Assembly (NCBI GenBank): GCA_036500205.1
Contig: DASYCK010000278.1
Location: 1-19,275 of the forward strand
From: DASYCK01 sp036500205
Lineage (GTDB): Bacteria > Myxococcota_A > Polyangia > Fen-1088
Length of the DNA: 19,275 bases
Reading direction: 5' to 3'
Below the pieces are notes generated by a model. That model saw only the letters and a list, made by a program, of their open reading frames with translations, was not told the origin of the DNA and ran no database searches. Every line of letters begins with the position of its first letter. The first letter of the stretch is position 1. Below, in pieces: positions 1 to 7,912 of this stretch. Position numbers and translations under genes: made by a program.

Positions 1-2
1 CG

Positions 3-434
3 GCGGCTGGCGGCGCGGGCGGTGGCTCGTGCACCAGCCTGGCGTTGAGCGGCCCGCAGATCACGAAGACGACCCACGCGGGTCCGGCCCCGACCATGAC
101 GGGCGGCCTGATCGTCGATGGCACCTACCTGTTGACGGCCATGGACAAGTACAACAACACCTCGGGCGCGAACACGCACCGCGAGACGTGGGTCTTCAGC
201 GCCGGCACCTTCGCCGTCATCGGCGAGGACTCGTCGAGCAACCCGACCATCCAGCGCGTCTCGGGAACGTACACGACGACCTATCCGAGCGGGAACACCT
301 TCACGCTGACCATCACCTGCCCGAACAGCGGCACGCAGGTGAGCCAGTACACCGTCACCGGCAACAACATCCAGGTGCTCAGCGAGCCGACGTCGTCCGA
401 TCAGGAAATTCACACGCTGACGAAGCAGCAGTAG
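3..434 (+). CDS. C-terminal part of an exported Gly-rich-linker protein (5' end outside window)
   Basis: The frame is open from the left edge, so the real start lies outside the window. It begins with a Gly/Ala-rich stretch (AAGGAGGGS), then a compact domain of about 130 residues. The domain has alternating polar and hydrophobic strands, Thr/Ser-rich turns (ETWVFSAG, SGTYTT, FTLTITCP, YTVTGNNIQ) and two Cys residues (SCTS near the linker and ITCP), which could form a disulfide. It ends HTLTKQQ before TAG. Flexible Gly linkers followed by small beta domains are common in surface lipoproteins of Myxococcota, so I infer an exported, probably lipoprotein, beta-barrel or lipocalin-like domain. No catalytic motif is visible. 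The signal peptide cannot be seen. A strong hairpin follows the stop. Function unknown. Confidence 0.75.
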   Translation, partial: AAGGAGGGSCTSLALSGPQITKTTHAGPAPTMTGGLIVDGTYLLTAMDKYNNTSGANTHRETWVFSAGTFAVIGEDSSSNPTIQRVSGTYTTTYPSGNTFTLTITCPNSGTQVSQYTVTGNNIQVLSEPTSSDQEIHTLTKQQ

Positions 435-450
435 CAAGGCCGTTCCGGGC

Positions 451-480
451 CGTCCCGCACCGCCTGGCGCGTGCGGGATG
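451..480 (+). terminator. strong GC stem-loop after the first gene, no U-tract
   Basis: Bases 453-460 (TCCCGCAC) pair perfectly with 471-478 (GTGCGGGA). The stem extends by a G-T and a C-G pair to 451/480, with a 10-base loop. It lies 17 bases after the stop of the upstream gene. No T-run follows, so it may be a U-less terminator or an mRNA-stabilising end. The promoter-like box of the next gene begins at its right foot. Confidence 0.45.
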
Positions 481-491
481 GCGTTAAGCTC
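480..491 (+). promoter_or_regulatory. TAAGCT -10-like box in a 12-mer repeated at 2103; mug promoter
   Basis: GGCGTTAAGCTC contains TAAGCT (485-490), a fair match to a sigma-70 -10 element. The GTG at 498 lies 7 bases after it, where transcription would start, so the transcript would be leaderless. The same 12 bases recur at 2103-2114 before the ABC ATPase gene. No convincing -35 is visible. Confidence 0.45.
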
Positions 492-497
492 GCCGAC

Positions 498-1085
498 GTG
501 AAAGTCACGGGCGCCCGTTCCGTCTCGAAGGTTCGGCGACTCCGTGGCCTGAAGGATGTCGTCGTCGCTCGGCCGCGCCTGTTGCTGGTGGGCATCAATC
601 CGGGCCTGCGCTCGGCCGCGATGGGGCACCATTTCGCGGGCAACGGAAATCCGTTCTGGCGGTTGCTTCATGCGGCGGGACTGACGCCGACGTTGCTCGG
701 CTACGCCGAGGACCAGCGCCTGGCCGAGCTGGGGATCGCGCTGACCAACCTCTGTCCGCGCCCGACCCGCGCGGCGGCCGAGTTGGGGCGCGCCGAGCTG
801 GCGCGCGGGCGCGCGGCCCTGGCGGCGAAGATCGCCCGCTGGCGCCCCGGGGTGGTCGCCTTCGTCGGCGTCAGCCTCTATCGATCCTACTTCGGCGTGG
901 CGCAGGGCCCTGGCCCTGGCCCGAAGTCCGAGACGGTGGCGGGGGCGCGGGTCTTCGTGGTCCCGAACCCCAGCGGGCTCAACGCCAGCTTTCCCGGCTT
1001 CGCGCACAAGCTCCCCTGGTTTCGAGACCTGCGTGCCTTCGTCGACGCCTCCGTCGACGGGACCGACACCGACGCGGGCGCCTGA
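498..1085 (+). CDS. mug: G:T/U mismatch-specific DNA glycosylase, Mug/TDG family
   Basis: Predicted 195-residue enzyme of the Mug/TDG branch of the uracil-DNA glycosylase superfamily, which removes uracil or thymine mispaired with guanine to start base-excision repair in the cytoplasm. The active-site motif GINPGLRSA is present near residues 32-40; its Asn (about residue 34) matches the catalytic Asn of E. coli Mug. The second signature, PNPSGLN, which inserts into the DNA helix, is near the C-terminus. Length is somewhat above E. coli Mug because of an N-terminal extension. I chose GTG 498 because an alternative in-frame GTG at 471 lies inside the stem of a hairpin, while 498 sits 7 bases after a TAAGCT box. 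No ribosome-binding site is visible, consistent with a leaderless mRNA. It appears to be transcribed alone. Confidence 0.9.
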   Translation: MKVTGARSVSKVRRLRGLKDVVVARPRLLLVGINPGLRSAAMGHHFAGNGNPFWRLLHAAGLTPTLLGYAEDQRLAELGIALTNLCPRPTRAAAELGRAELARGRAALAAKIARWRPGVVAFVGVSLYRSYFGVAQGPGPGPKSETVAGARVFVVPNPSGLNASFPGFAHKLPWFRDLRAFVDASVDGTDTDAGA

Positions 1086-1090
1086 ATCGA

Positions 1091-1102
1091 TCTCGCGCGA
1101 GA
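1091..1102. promoter_or_regulatory. 12-bp perfect palindrome overlapping the -35 position of the LysR gene
   Basis: TCTCGCGCGAGA is a perfect palindrome. With the -10-like TACACT at 1117-1122 and a 17-base spacer, the -35 hexamer would fall at 1094-1099, inside it. That placement suits an operator for autorepression by the LysR regulator, but a GC palindrome of this length can also arise by chance or act as a weak terminator for mug. Confidence 0.25.
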
Positions 1103-1116
1103 GCGGAGGGTCGCGA

Positions 1117-1122
1117 TACACT
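1117..1122 (+). promoter_or_regulatory. TACACT -10-like box upstream of the LysR gene
   Basis: TACACT lies 23 bases before the LysR ATG at 1145. Transcription starting about 7 bases downstream would begin at or next to the ATG at 1128, the first codon of a seven-codon upstream ORF (MGRLRTW, stop 1149-1151) that overlaps the LysR start. Confidence 0.35.
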
Positions 1123-1144
1123 CCGCGATGGGCAGGCTGCGCAC

Positions 1145-2095
1145 ATGGTGACGGAAACTCAGGACCTGTTCGTCTTTCACTGCGTGGTCCGGCATTCGAG
1201 CTACGCCAAGGCCGCCGAGGAGCTGGGGCTCAGCCCCTCGGGCGTCAGCCGCATCGTCTCCCGTCTCGAGTCCCGGCTGGGGGCGCGCCTCGTGCAACGA
1301 ACGACGCGCAAGCTCTCGCTGACCGAGGCGGGAGTCACCTTCCACGCGCGCACGGCGCAGGTGCTGGTCGATCTGGGCGAGGCGGAGGCGGAGGTCCAGG
1401 ACGTCACCCTGAACCCGCGCGGCAAGCTGCGCATGACGGCCCCGGTGGTGTTCGGGCAGCGCCACATCGCCCCGGTGCTGGGGGAGCTGTTCGCCCGCTA
1501 TCCCGATCTGTCGATCGATCTCTCGCTGGCCGATCGCTTCGTCGATCTGATCGACGAGGGGATGGACCTGGCGCTGCGCATCGGGACCTTGAACGATTCG
1601 CGCTTGATCGCCCGGCGCATGTGCACGAACCGGCGCGTGCTGGTGGCGTCGTCGGCGTATCTGAAGCGGCGCGGGAACCCCAAGGCCCCCGGCGATCTCG
1701 TGAACCACGACTGCATCCTGTTCACCGGCTTCACCCGACCGCGCGAGTGGAATCTGCTGGGGCCGTCGGGGGCCCTGTCCGTCGCCGTCTCGGGGCGGCT
1801 GGCGTCGAACAACATCGACGTCCTGACCACGGCGGCCAAGAACGGCCTCGGCATCACCCTGGGGGCGACCCTGTCGGTGGGGCCGGCCTTGATGTCGGGC
1901 GAGCTCGTGCGCGTGCTGCCGGCGTGGGAGTTCGAGCCGACCGCCATCTTCGCCGTCTATCCGTCGGCCCGGCAGCTCTCGACCAAGGTGCGCGCCGCGC
2001 TCGACTTCTTCACCGAGAAGCTGTGCGATCCGCCGAGCTGGGATCGGTTGCTGAAGGGGCGCGTCCCCGGATTTCAGCTCGAACGCGCCCGCTGA
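1145..2095 (+). CDS. LysR-family transcriptional regulator
   Basis: 316 residues, the usual LysR length. The N-terminal winged helix-turn-helix occupies about residues 5-65, with the typical run from SSYAKAAEELG through SPSGVSRIV to RLESRLGARLVQRTTR and LSLTEAG. The remaining part is a periplasmic-binding-protein-like effector domain (GKLRMTAPVVFGQ, DLALRIG, NRRVLVASSAYL, GLGITL) of the kind in the CrgA/DhaR-like group, which binds a small inducer. It is encoded immediately before an ABC importer operon on the same strand, with only 29 bases between them, so control of that importer is a reasonable inference. The effector is unknown. ATG 1145 was chosen; GTG 1148 is an alternative. A short upstream ORF ends within the start region. 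Confidence 0.9.
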   Translation: MVTETQDLFVFHCVVRHSSYAKAAEELGLSPSGVSRIVSRLESRLGARLVQRTTRKLSLTEAGVTFHARTAQVLVDLGEAEAEVQDVTLNPRGKLRMTAPVVFGQRHIAPVLGELFARYPDLSIDLSLADRFVDLIDEGMDLALRIGTLNDSRLIARRMCTNRRVLVASSAYLKRRGNPKAPGDLVNHDCILFTGFTRPREWNLLGPSGALSVAVSGRLASNNIDVLTTAAKNGLGITLGATLSVGPALMSGELVRVLPAWEFEPTAIFAVYPSARQLSTKVRAALDFFTEKLCDPPSWDRLLKGRVPGFQLERAR

Positions 2096-2102
2096 CGGCG
2101 GC

Positions 2103-2114
2103 GGCGTTAAGCTC
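2103..2114 (+). promoter_or_regulatory. second copy of the GGCGTTAAGCTC promoter-like 12-mer, before the ABC operon
   Basis: Identical to 480-491. TAAGCT at 2108-2113 ends 11 bases before the ATG at 2125, so the mRNA leader would be only about 4 bases. This suggests the ABC operon has its own promoter in the short gap after the LysR gene. Confidence 0.45.
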
Positions 2115-2124
2115 TGCGCCCAAG

Positions 2125-3221
<1,097 letters not shown>

Positions 3222-3225
<4 letters not shown>

Positions 3226-4874
3226 GGCGCGGCGTCCTGCCGCTGCTGGGGCCGCTGGCGGCTCTGCTGGCGATCCTGGCGTTGCCCTTCCTCGCCCGTC
3301 CTTCGCGCCCGGCCGCGCGGGCCGGCGGCGAGACGCTGGTGATCATCACCTCGCACAACGAAGCGATTCGCCACGAGTTCGCGCGCGCGTTCACCGCCTT
3401 CATGGCGCGGCAGGGGCGCACCGTCCAGCTCGACTGGCGCAGCCCCGGCGGTGGCACCGAGATCACACGCCTGCTGGGCGCCGAGTACGCCGCCTCGTTC
3501 GAGCGGTACTGGACGAGAACCCTGCACCACCCATGGACCGCCGCCGTGGCCAACGGCTTCAGCGCCGACAGCGGGCACGGAGGGGCGTCGGACGGCGCGG
3601 CGACGGCGGCGCGGCGCGCCTTTCTGGAGTCGAACGTGGGCTGCGGCATCGATCTGATGTTCGGCGGCGGCAGCGTCGACGCCGAGATTCACGCCGCCGC
3701 GGGGCGCCTGGTCGACTCCGGCATCGTGCGTAGTCACCCCGCGCTGTTCGGCGACGACGCCATTCCGGCCGTCCTCGGCGGCGAGGCGCTCTGGGATCGG
3801 GGCGGGCGCTGGGTGGGGACCTGTCTGTCGGGGTTCGGCATCTGTTACAACCGCGACGCCCTGACCCGCCTGCGCATGGGGGCACCGCCCGACTCCTGGA
3901 GCGCGCTGGCCGCTCCCGCCTACTTCGGCCAGCTGGGGCTCGCCGATCCGAGCAAGAGCGGCTCGGCCGTGAAGACCTTCGAGATGATCATCCAGGAGCA
4001 GATGCAGCTCTCCTGGCGTCACGCGCAGGAGCGCGGCATAGCGGCGGCTTCGCTCGACGAGGTGGCCGTGCGCGAGGGGTGGCAGGCGGCGATGCGTCTC
4101 ATCCGGCGGCTGGCGGCGAACGCGCGCTACTTCAGCGACGCGGCGTCGCGGGTGCCCGTCGACGTCGCCACCGGGGACGCCGCCGCCGGCATGTGCATCG
4201 ATTTTTACGGTCGCTTCCAGAGCGAGGTCACCGACAACGCCGCCGGAGGCAAGCGCATGGGCTTCGTGATGCCGAAAGCGGGGACGTCGGTGGGTCCCGA
4301 CTCGATCGGCCTGCTACGGGGCGCGCCCCATCGCGAGCTGGCGGTCGCGTTCATCGCGTTCGTGCTGTCGGAGGAGGGGCAGAAGATCTGGGCGTTTCGC
4401 AAGGGGACGCCGGGCGGCCCCGAGCGCTACGCCCTGCACCGTCTGCCGATCCTGCCCGCGCTGTATGCGCCTGCCTACGACGCCTTCCGCGCCGATCCCG
4501 AGACGCACCCGTATGCCCCCTCCCACGACTTCGTCTATCACGAGGCGTGGACCCGTCCGCTGTTTCGCGCCATCGCGTTCGTGGTCCGGGTGATGTGCGT
4601 CGACCCGGCGCCCGAGCTGCAAGAGGCCTATCACGCGCTGGCCATCGCCGGCTTCCCGGCCGAGGCCACGGCGCTGTTCGACGACGTCTCGGCGGTCGAC
4701 TACGACACGGTGAACGGTCCCCTGCGCGCGGCGCTGCGGGCGCCCAACGCCATCGACGAGGTGACCTGGACGAACCGTCTGATCCGGCAGTTCCGCGATC
4801 AGTATCGGCGGGTGGCGACGCTGTCCCGTCAGGCGCGCACCGTCTCGAGCGTGCCAAAGGGGCGGGCGCACTGA
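3222..4874 (+). CDS. ABC importer extracellular substrate-binding protein, long form (Fe3+-type)
   Basis: 550 residues, far longer than the roughly 330-350 usual for FbpA-type binding proteins. GTG 3222 overlaps the ATPase stop. The N-terminus is a signal peptide or anchor: RR followed by a Leu/Ala-rich hydrophobic stretch to about residue 30, with no lipobox Cys. The mature protein begins with the usual first strand (TLVIITSHNE) and has binding-protein segments: GGGTEI, GIDLMFGGG, FGICYNRDAL, GLADPSKSGSA, and near residue 350 a segment ending GKRMGFVMPKAGT. The C-terminal 150 or so residues (HDFVYHEAWTRPLFR onward) extend beyond a standard binding-protein core. It should deliver solute to the permease encoded next, whose ATG shares one base with this stop. 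Ligand identity, iron, thiamine or another small molecule, is not determinable here. Confidence 0.85.
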
Positions 4875-6571
4875 TGCGGCGTCGCGCGTTCCCCGGCCTG
4901 CTGCCCAGCGGCGCCGGCCTGTTGCTGGCGCTGTTTCTCTTCTGGCCCCTGGTCGAGAGCGTGCGTGGCGCCTTCTTCGACGCGCGTGACACGCCCAGCT
5001 TCGCCTACGTGCTGGGCGTGTTCCAGAACCCGACCCTCGTCGAGGGGTTCGTGAACGCCCTCATCGTGGCGGTCGCCAGCACGCTGGTGGCCGCCGTCGT
5101 CGGGATCGGGGCGGCCCTGCTGTGCGATCGTCACGACTTTCCCGCGAAGCGGCTCTTCGTCATGCTGGTGCCGCTCCCCTTGATCGTGCCGCCGTTCGTG
5201 GGCGCCATCGGCATCAAGCAGCTGTTCGGTCAGGCGGGCGCGCTGAACGCGTTGCTCGGGCACCTTCACCTGCTGGACGCGGCGCACCCCGTCGACTGGC
5301 TGCGCCGGGGGCGGCTCGCCACCGTGGTGGGACTGACGGCGCTGCACCTCTATCCCATCGTCTACTTCAACGTGTCGGCGGCGCTCGGCAACCTCAACGT
5401 CGAGATGGAGGAGGCGGCCCGCAGCCTGGGCTGCCGGGGCCTGCGCGCCTTCCGCAAGATCACGCTGCCGCTGATCTCGCCGAGCGTGTTCGGGGCGTGC
5501 AGCATCGTCTTCATCGGCGGGCTGACCGAGCTGGGCGTGCCGCTGGTCTGCGACTTCACCCGCATCACGTCGGTGCAGATCTTCTCGGGGCTGAAGGACA
5601 TGGGGCGAAACCCCACCGTGCACGCCCTAGTGATGGTGGTGCTGCTGGGGACCGTGGCGTTCTATGCGACGGCGCGCCTGCTGTTCCGGGGGCGCGGCTC
5701 CGCGACCACCCAGAAGGGGGTGCGTCTGCGCCGCCCCACGTCCCTCGGGCGGGCGGGCGCCCTGGCGGCCGTGATCGCGCTGGGGACGCTGGTGGGGCTG
5801 GCGGCGCTGCCGAACATCAGCGTCGTGCTGGTGGCGTTCGCGGGCGACTGGTACGGCACGGTGCTCCCCTCCAGCTTCACGCTCGAGCACTTCCGGGCGG
5901 CGCTGGGGCACGAGCTGGTCGTGTCTTCGATCGGCAACAGCCTGCGCTACGTGGGGCTGTCGACGATCGCGGATCTGGTGCTGGGGACCGGCATCGCCTG
6001 GATCGTGGTGCGGCGGCGCTCACGTGGGGCGCGGCTGCTCGACGCCGCCGCCATGCTGCCGCTGGCCATCCCGGGGCTGGTGATGGCGTTCGGCTATCTG
6101 GCCATCAGCCGGGAAGGGCGGCCGCTCGCCTTCCTGAACCCGGTGCGCGATCCCACCGCGCTGCTGGTCATCGCCTACACGATTCGCCGCTTGCCGTTCA
6201 TCGTTCGCTCGGCGGCGGCCGGCCTCGAGCAGATCGACGTGGCGCTCGAGGATGCCGCCGCCAGCCTGGGGGCCAACCGCGCGCGCGTGCTCCTGCGCGT
6301 GACGTTGCCGTTGCTGCTGTCACATCTGATGGCTGGCGCGATCTTCGTGTTCGCGCTGTCGATGCTCGAGGTGTCGGACTCGCTGATCCTGGCGCAGCGC
6401 CAGGCGACGTTCCCCATCACGAAGGCGATCTACGAGCTGTTTCAGCTGCTGGGTGACGGGCGCCAGGTGGCGGCGGCGCTGGGCGTCTGGGCCATGCTGT
6501 TCCTGGCGAGCGCCATCGTGTTCGCGCGCGCCGTGCTCGGTCGCAAGCTGGGCGGCATCTTCCGCCTGTGA
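4874..6571 (+). CDS. ABC importer permease with two fused transmembrane domains (FbpB type)
   Basis: 565 residues forming both halves of the transmembrane channel in one polypeptide, as in FbpB-type ferric permeases. Two homologous halves of several hydrophobic helices each are visible (for example LLLALFLFWPLVES and LAGALAAVIALGTLV-like stretches). Each half carries the cytoplasmic EAA coupling loop: EEAARSLGCRGLRAFRKITLP near residue 179, and EDAAASLGANRARVLLRVTLP near residue 459. These loops contact the ATPase. A charged, arginine-rich linker around residues 275-295 joins the halves. The ATG overlaps the preceding stop by one base, so all three genes form one operon. The stop is only 14 bases from the end of the convergent lipoprotein gene. 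Confidence 0.92.
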   Translation: MRRRAFPGLLPSGAGLLLALFLFWPLVESVRGAFFDARDTPSFAYVLGVFQNPTLVEGFVNALIVAVASTLVAAVVGIGAALLCDRHDFPAKRLFVMLVPLPLIVPPFVGAIGIKQLFGQAGALNALLGHLHLLDAAHPVDWLRRGRLATVVGLTALHLYPIVYFNVSAALGNLNVEMEEAARSLGCRGLRAFRKITLPLISPSVFGACSIVFIGGLTELGVPLVCDFTRITSVQIFSGLKDMGRNPTVHALVMVVLLGTVAFYATARLLFRGRGSATTQKGVRLRRPTSLGRAGALAAVIALGTLVGLAALPNISVVLVAFAGDWYGTVLPSSFTLEHFRAALGHELVVSSIGNSLRYVGLSTIADLVLGTGIAWIVVRRRSRGARLLDAAAMLPLAIPGLVMAFGYLAISREGRPLAFLNPVRDPTALLVIAYTIRRLPFIVRSAAAGLEQIDVALEDAAASLGANRARVLLRVTLPLLLSHLMAGAIFVFALSMLEVSDSLILAQRQATFPITKAIYELFQLLGDGRQVAAALGVWAMLFLASAIVFARAVLGRKLGGIFRL

Positions 6572-6585
6572 GCGGGCCGCGGCGC

Positions 6586-7569
6586 TCAGTGGATGCTGAT
6601 GGTGTAGGGCTTGGTCAGGCGCGCGGCCAGCTCTCCACTCCCGGCGCTCTGCATGCCGAAGAACGATCCCACCTTGGCGAAGTAGACACCTCTGTGCAGG
6701 TTCATCGAGACGTGGATCCGCTCGCCCCTGTCCCCGAAATGGCCGCCCACGTGCTTCCGGTCGTTGTCGAAGACATCGATCTGCGGGGCGACCCCCGGGC
6801 TCATGTCGACGTCGATGGTGACCGGTCCCGGATGCGTCACGTCGATCCGATACCAGTCGTTCAGCGCCACGGGATCGTTGGCCACCTCGCTCATGAACGC
6901 GGTCACGGAGCCACCCTCGCGCAGCGGCGTGGCCTTCGCCATCTCGCCGTTGGGCTCGCCCGTGTCGGAGAGGGGCTCGGTGGTCAACGTCAGCATGTAC
7001 GTGTCGGTGATGCCGAAGTCCTCGTCGACCTCGACGTAGATCGGCTTCGCACCGGCGGCATGCACCCAGCCACGGGCCTCGCCCGCGGGGGGCGCCCCGA
7101 ACTCGCCCAGTTTCTTCCGGTCGCCATCGAACACGCGAATGATGGGGGCCATCCTGTTCTGCCCACGCAGCGAGAAGCGGACGACCTGCCCCCCCTTGGC
7201 GGGCGGGGGCGTGACGACGAACATGTCGGCGTCGCGCAGCGAGATGCAGCCCACGGTCTGCGATTGCCCTTCGACGGGGACCGCTTGATCGAAGCGATCC
7301 GGGAAGTCACTCGCTCCCGGATCGCTGCACGCGGGGCCCGCCCCGCCGGGTCGACCACCCGGCGGTGGCGGCACGGCCGCGGGTGAGCCCGGCGGGGGCG
7401 GTCCACCCTGGGGCGGCGGAGCGTAGACGATCCGACGGGGCGGCGGCGCGTAGTAGACCGGCCGCGCCACGTAAATCGGCGGAGGCCCGGCGACCCCCAC
7501 CGTACAGGCGGGAAGGCCAATCACCAACCCAACCAGCGACGCGATCGACTTCAGCGGCTTTGCGGTCAC
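6586..7569 (-). CDS. Pro-rich lipoprotein with tandem PPC-like beta domains
   Basis: 327 residues. The signal peptide ends in GLPAC, a lipobox with Cys22, so the protein is predicted to be lipidated in the cell envelope. Residues about 28-75 are a low-complexity Pro/Gly/Tyr linker (PPPIYVARPVYYAPPP). Two similar beta-sandwich repeats follow. The first covers about residues 85-200 (QSQTVGC, DADMFVVTPP, VVRFSLRG, PIIRVFDGDRKKLGEF). The second covers about 205-327 (DTGEPNGEMAKATPLREGG, DWYRIDVTHPGPVTIDVD, PQIDVFDNDRKHVGG, YFAKVGSFF). They resemble bacterial pre-peptidase C-terminal (PPC) domains, usually found beside proteases, but no protease is attached. GTG start with a GGAGG ribosome-binding site six bases upstream. 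Function unknown, probably surface binding or scaffolding. Confidence 0.8.
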   Translation of the reverse strand: MTAKPLKSIASLVGLVIGLPACTVGVAGPPPIYVARPVYYAPPPRRIVYAPPPQGGPPPPGSPAAVPPPPGGRPGGAGPACSDPGASDFPDRFDQAVPVEGQSQTVGCISLRDADMFVVTPPPAKGGQVVRFSLRGQNRMAPIIRVFDGDRKKLGEFGAPPAGEARGWVHAAGAKPIYVEVDEDFGITDTYMLTLTTEPLSDTGEPNGEMAKATPLREGGSVTAFMSEVANDPVALNDWYRIDVTHPGPVTIDVDMSPGVAPQIDVFDNDRKHVGGHFGDRGERIHVSMNLHRGVYFAKVGSFFGMQSAGSGELAARLTKPYTISIH

Positions 7570-7575
7570 GAGAAA

Positions 7576-7617
7576 CCTCCGATGACGCCACGACGAGCAG
7601 CGATGGAGCCGACTATA
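7576..7617 (-). promoter_or_regulatory. promoter (-10 TATAGT) and Shine-Dalgarno GGAGG of the lipoprotein gene
   Basis: On the minus strand TATAGT (7612-7617) is a good -10 match. It lies about 40 bases before the GTG start at 7569, with GGAGG at 7576-7580. This unit has a conventional leader, unlike the apparently leaderless genes elsewhere in the window. Confidence 0.45.
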
Positions 7618-7697
7618 AAGCGGCCTGCCGTGCCCGAAGATGCGCCCGCGTCACGACTGAAGTGACGGGGCCTCACCCGCCCGGTCGGCCCGGTGAT

Positions 7698-7727
7698 TTG
7701 ACAGCGAGGCCGGTCGTCCGCTACCTG
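7698..7727 (+). promoter_or_regulatory. trp leader promoter (-35 TTGACA, weak -10 TACCTG)
   Basis: A consensus -35 TTGACA lies at 7698-7703, followed after 18 bases by TACCTG at 7722-7727. Transcription would start about 7 bases further, at or beside the GTG (7734) of the leader peptide. The -10 match is weak; the -35 match is perfect. Confidence 0.55.
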
Positions 7728-7733
7728 TTTGGG

Positions 7734-7805
7734 GTGACCTCGATTTCGTCTCGCCGCTGGTGGTGGCCGCAAATTTGCGGCTCCCTGCGCGTGCGTTCGA
7801 GATAA
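7734..7805 (+). CDS. trpL: tryptophan leader peptide (23 residues, three consecutive Trp codons)
   Basis: GTG start, 23 codons, TAA stop at 7803-7805. The peptide reads MTSISSRRWWWPQICG and ends LRVRSR. Codons 9-11 (7758-7766) are three successive TGG codons, a regulatory signature of transcription attenuation; the leader before rhizobial trpE(G) also has a Trp triplet. Trp-tRNA shortage should stall the ribosome here, over the left arm of hairpin 1:2. The GTG falls at the predicted transcription start, so translation may be leaderless. The frame stays open upstream, but that is expected in GC-rich DNA. The peptide itself is probably only a sensor, though an independent role cannot be excluded. 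Confidence 0.8.
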   Translation: MTSISSRRWWWPQICGSLRVRSR

Positions 7806-7852
7806 TCAGGTCCAACGACACGACGAGAGAGCCGCCCTTCGAGGTGGCTCTT
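7758..7852 (+). promoter_or_regulatory. trp transcription attenuator (regions 1-4)
   Basis: Region 1 GCCGC (7766-7770) pairs with region 2 GCGGC (7777-7781), within a 16-base perfect palindrome. Region 2 extended, GCGGCTC (7777-7783), is exactly complementary to region 3, GAGCCGC (7829-7835). Region 3 as AGAGCCGCC (7828-7836) pairs with region 4, GGTGGCTCT (7843-7851), 9 bp with one G-U and a 6-base loop. The 2:3 pair excludes both others. A ribosome stalled on the Trp codons masks region 1, freeing 2 to pair with 3, so the 3:4 terminator cannot form. When Trp is plentiful the ribosome runs on to the stop at 7803, 1:2 forms, and 3:4 terminates. The T-run after region 4 is weak, the main doubt. 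Confidence 0.75.
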
Positions 7853-7881
7853 GAAATGCGTGGTGCGTTTTCCGGGGCCGC

Positions 7882-7904
7882 CTCCTTCCGGTTCGAAGAA
7901 GGAG
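7882..7904 (+). promoter_or_regulatory. hairpin that can sequester the trpEG Shine-Dalgarno
   Basis: CTCCTTC (7882-7888) is perfectly complementary to GAAGGAG (7898-7904), the ribosome-binding site 8 bases before the ATG at 7913, with a 9-base loop. Such a helix would lower translation initiation unless opened. A CTTC/GAAG alternative is also possible. Confidence 0.4.
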
Positions 7905-7912
7905 ACAGACCG

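Noticed and set aside
471..497. Longer mug start at GTG 471
   Set aside because: That codon is in the right arm of a strong hairpin and precedes the promoter-like TAAGCT box; GTG 498 fits better.
7760..7912. N-terminal extension of TrpEG from 7760
   Set aside because: The frame is open but overlaps the leader peptide and attenuator, and the ATG at 7913 has a clear AAGGAG site.
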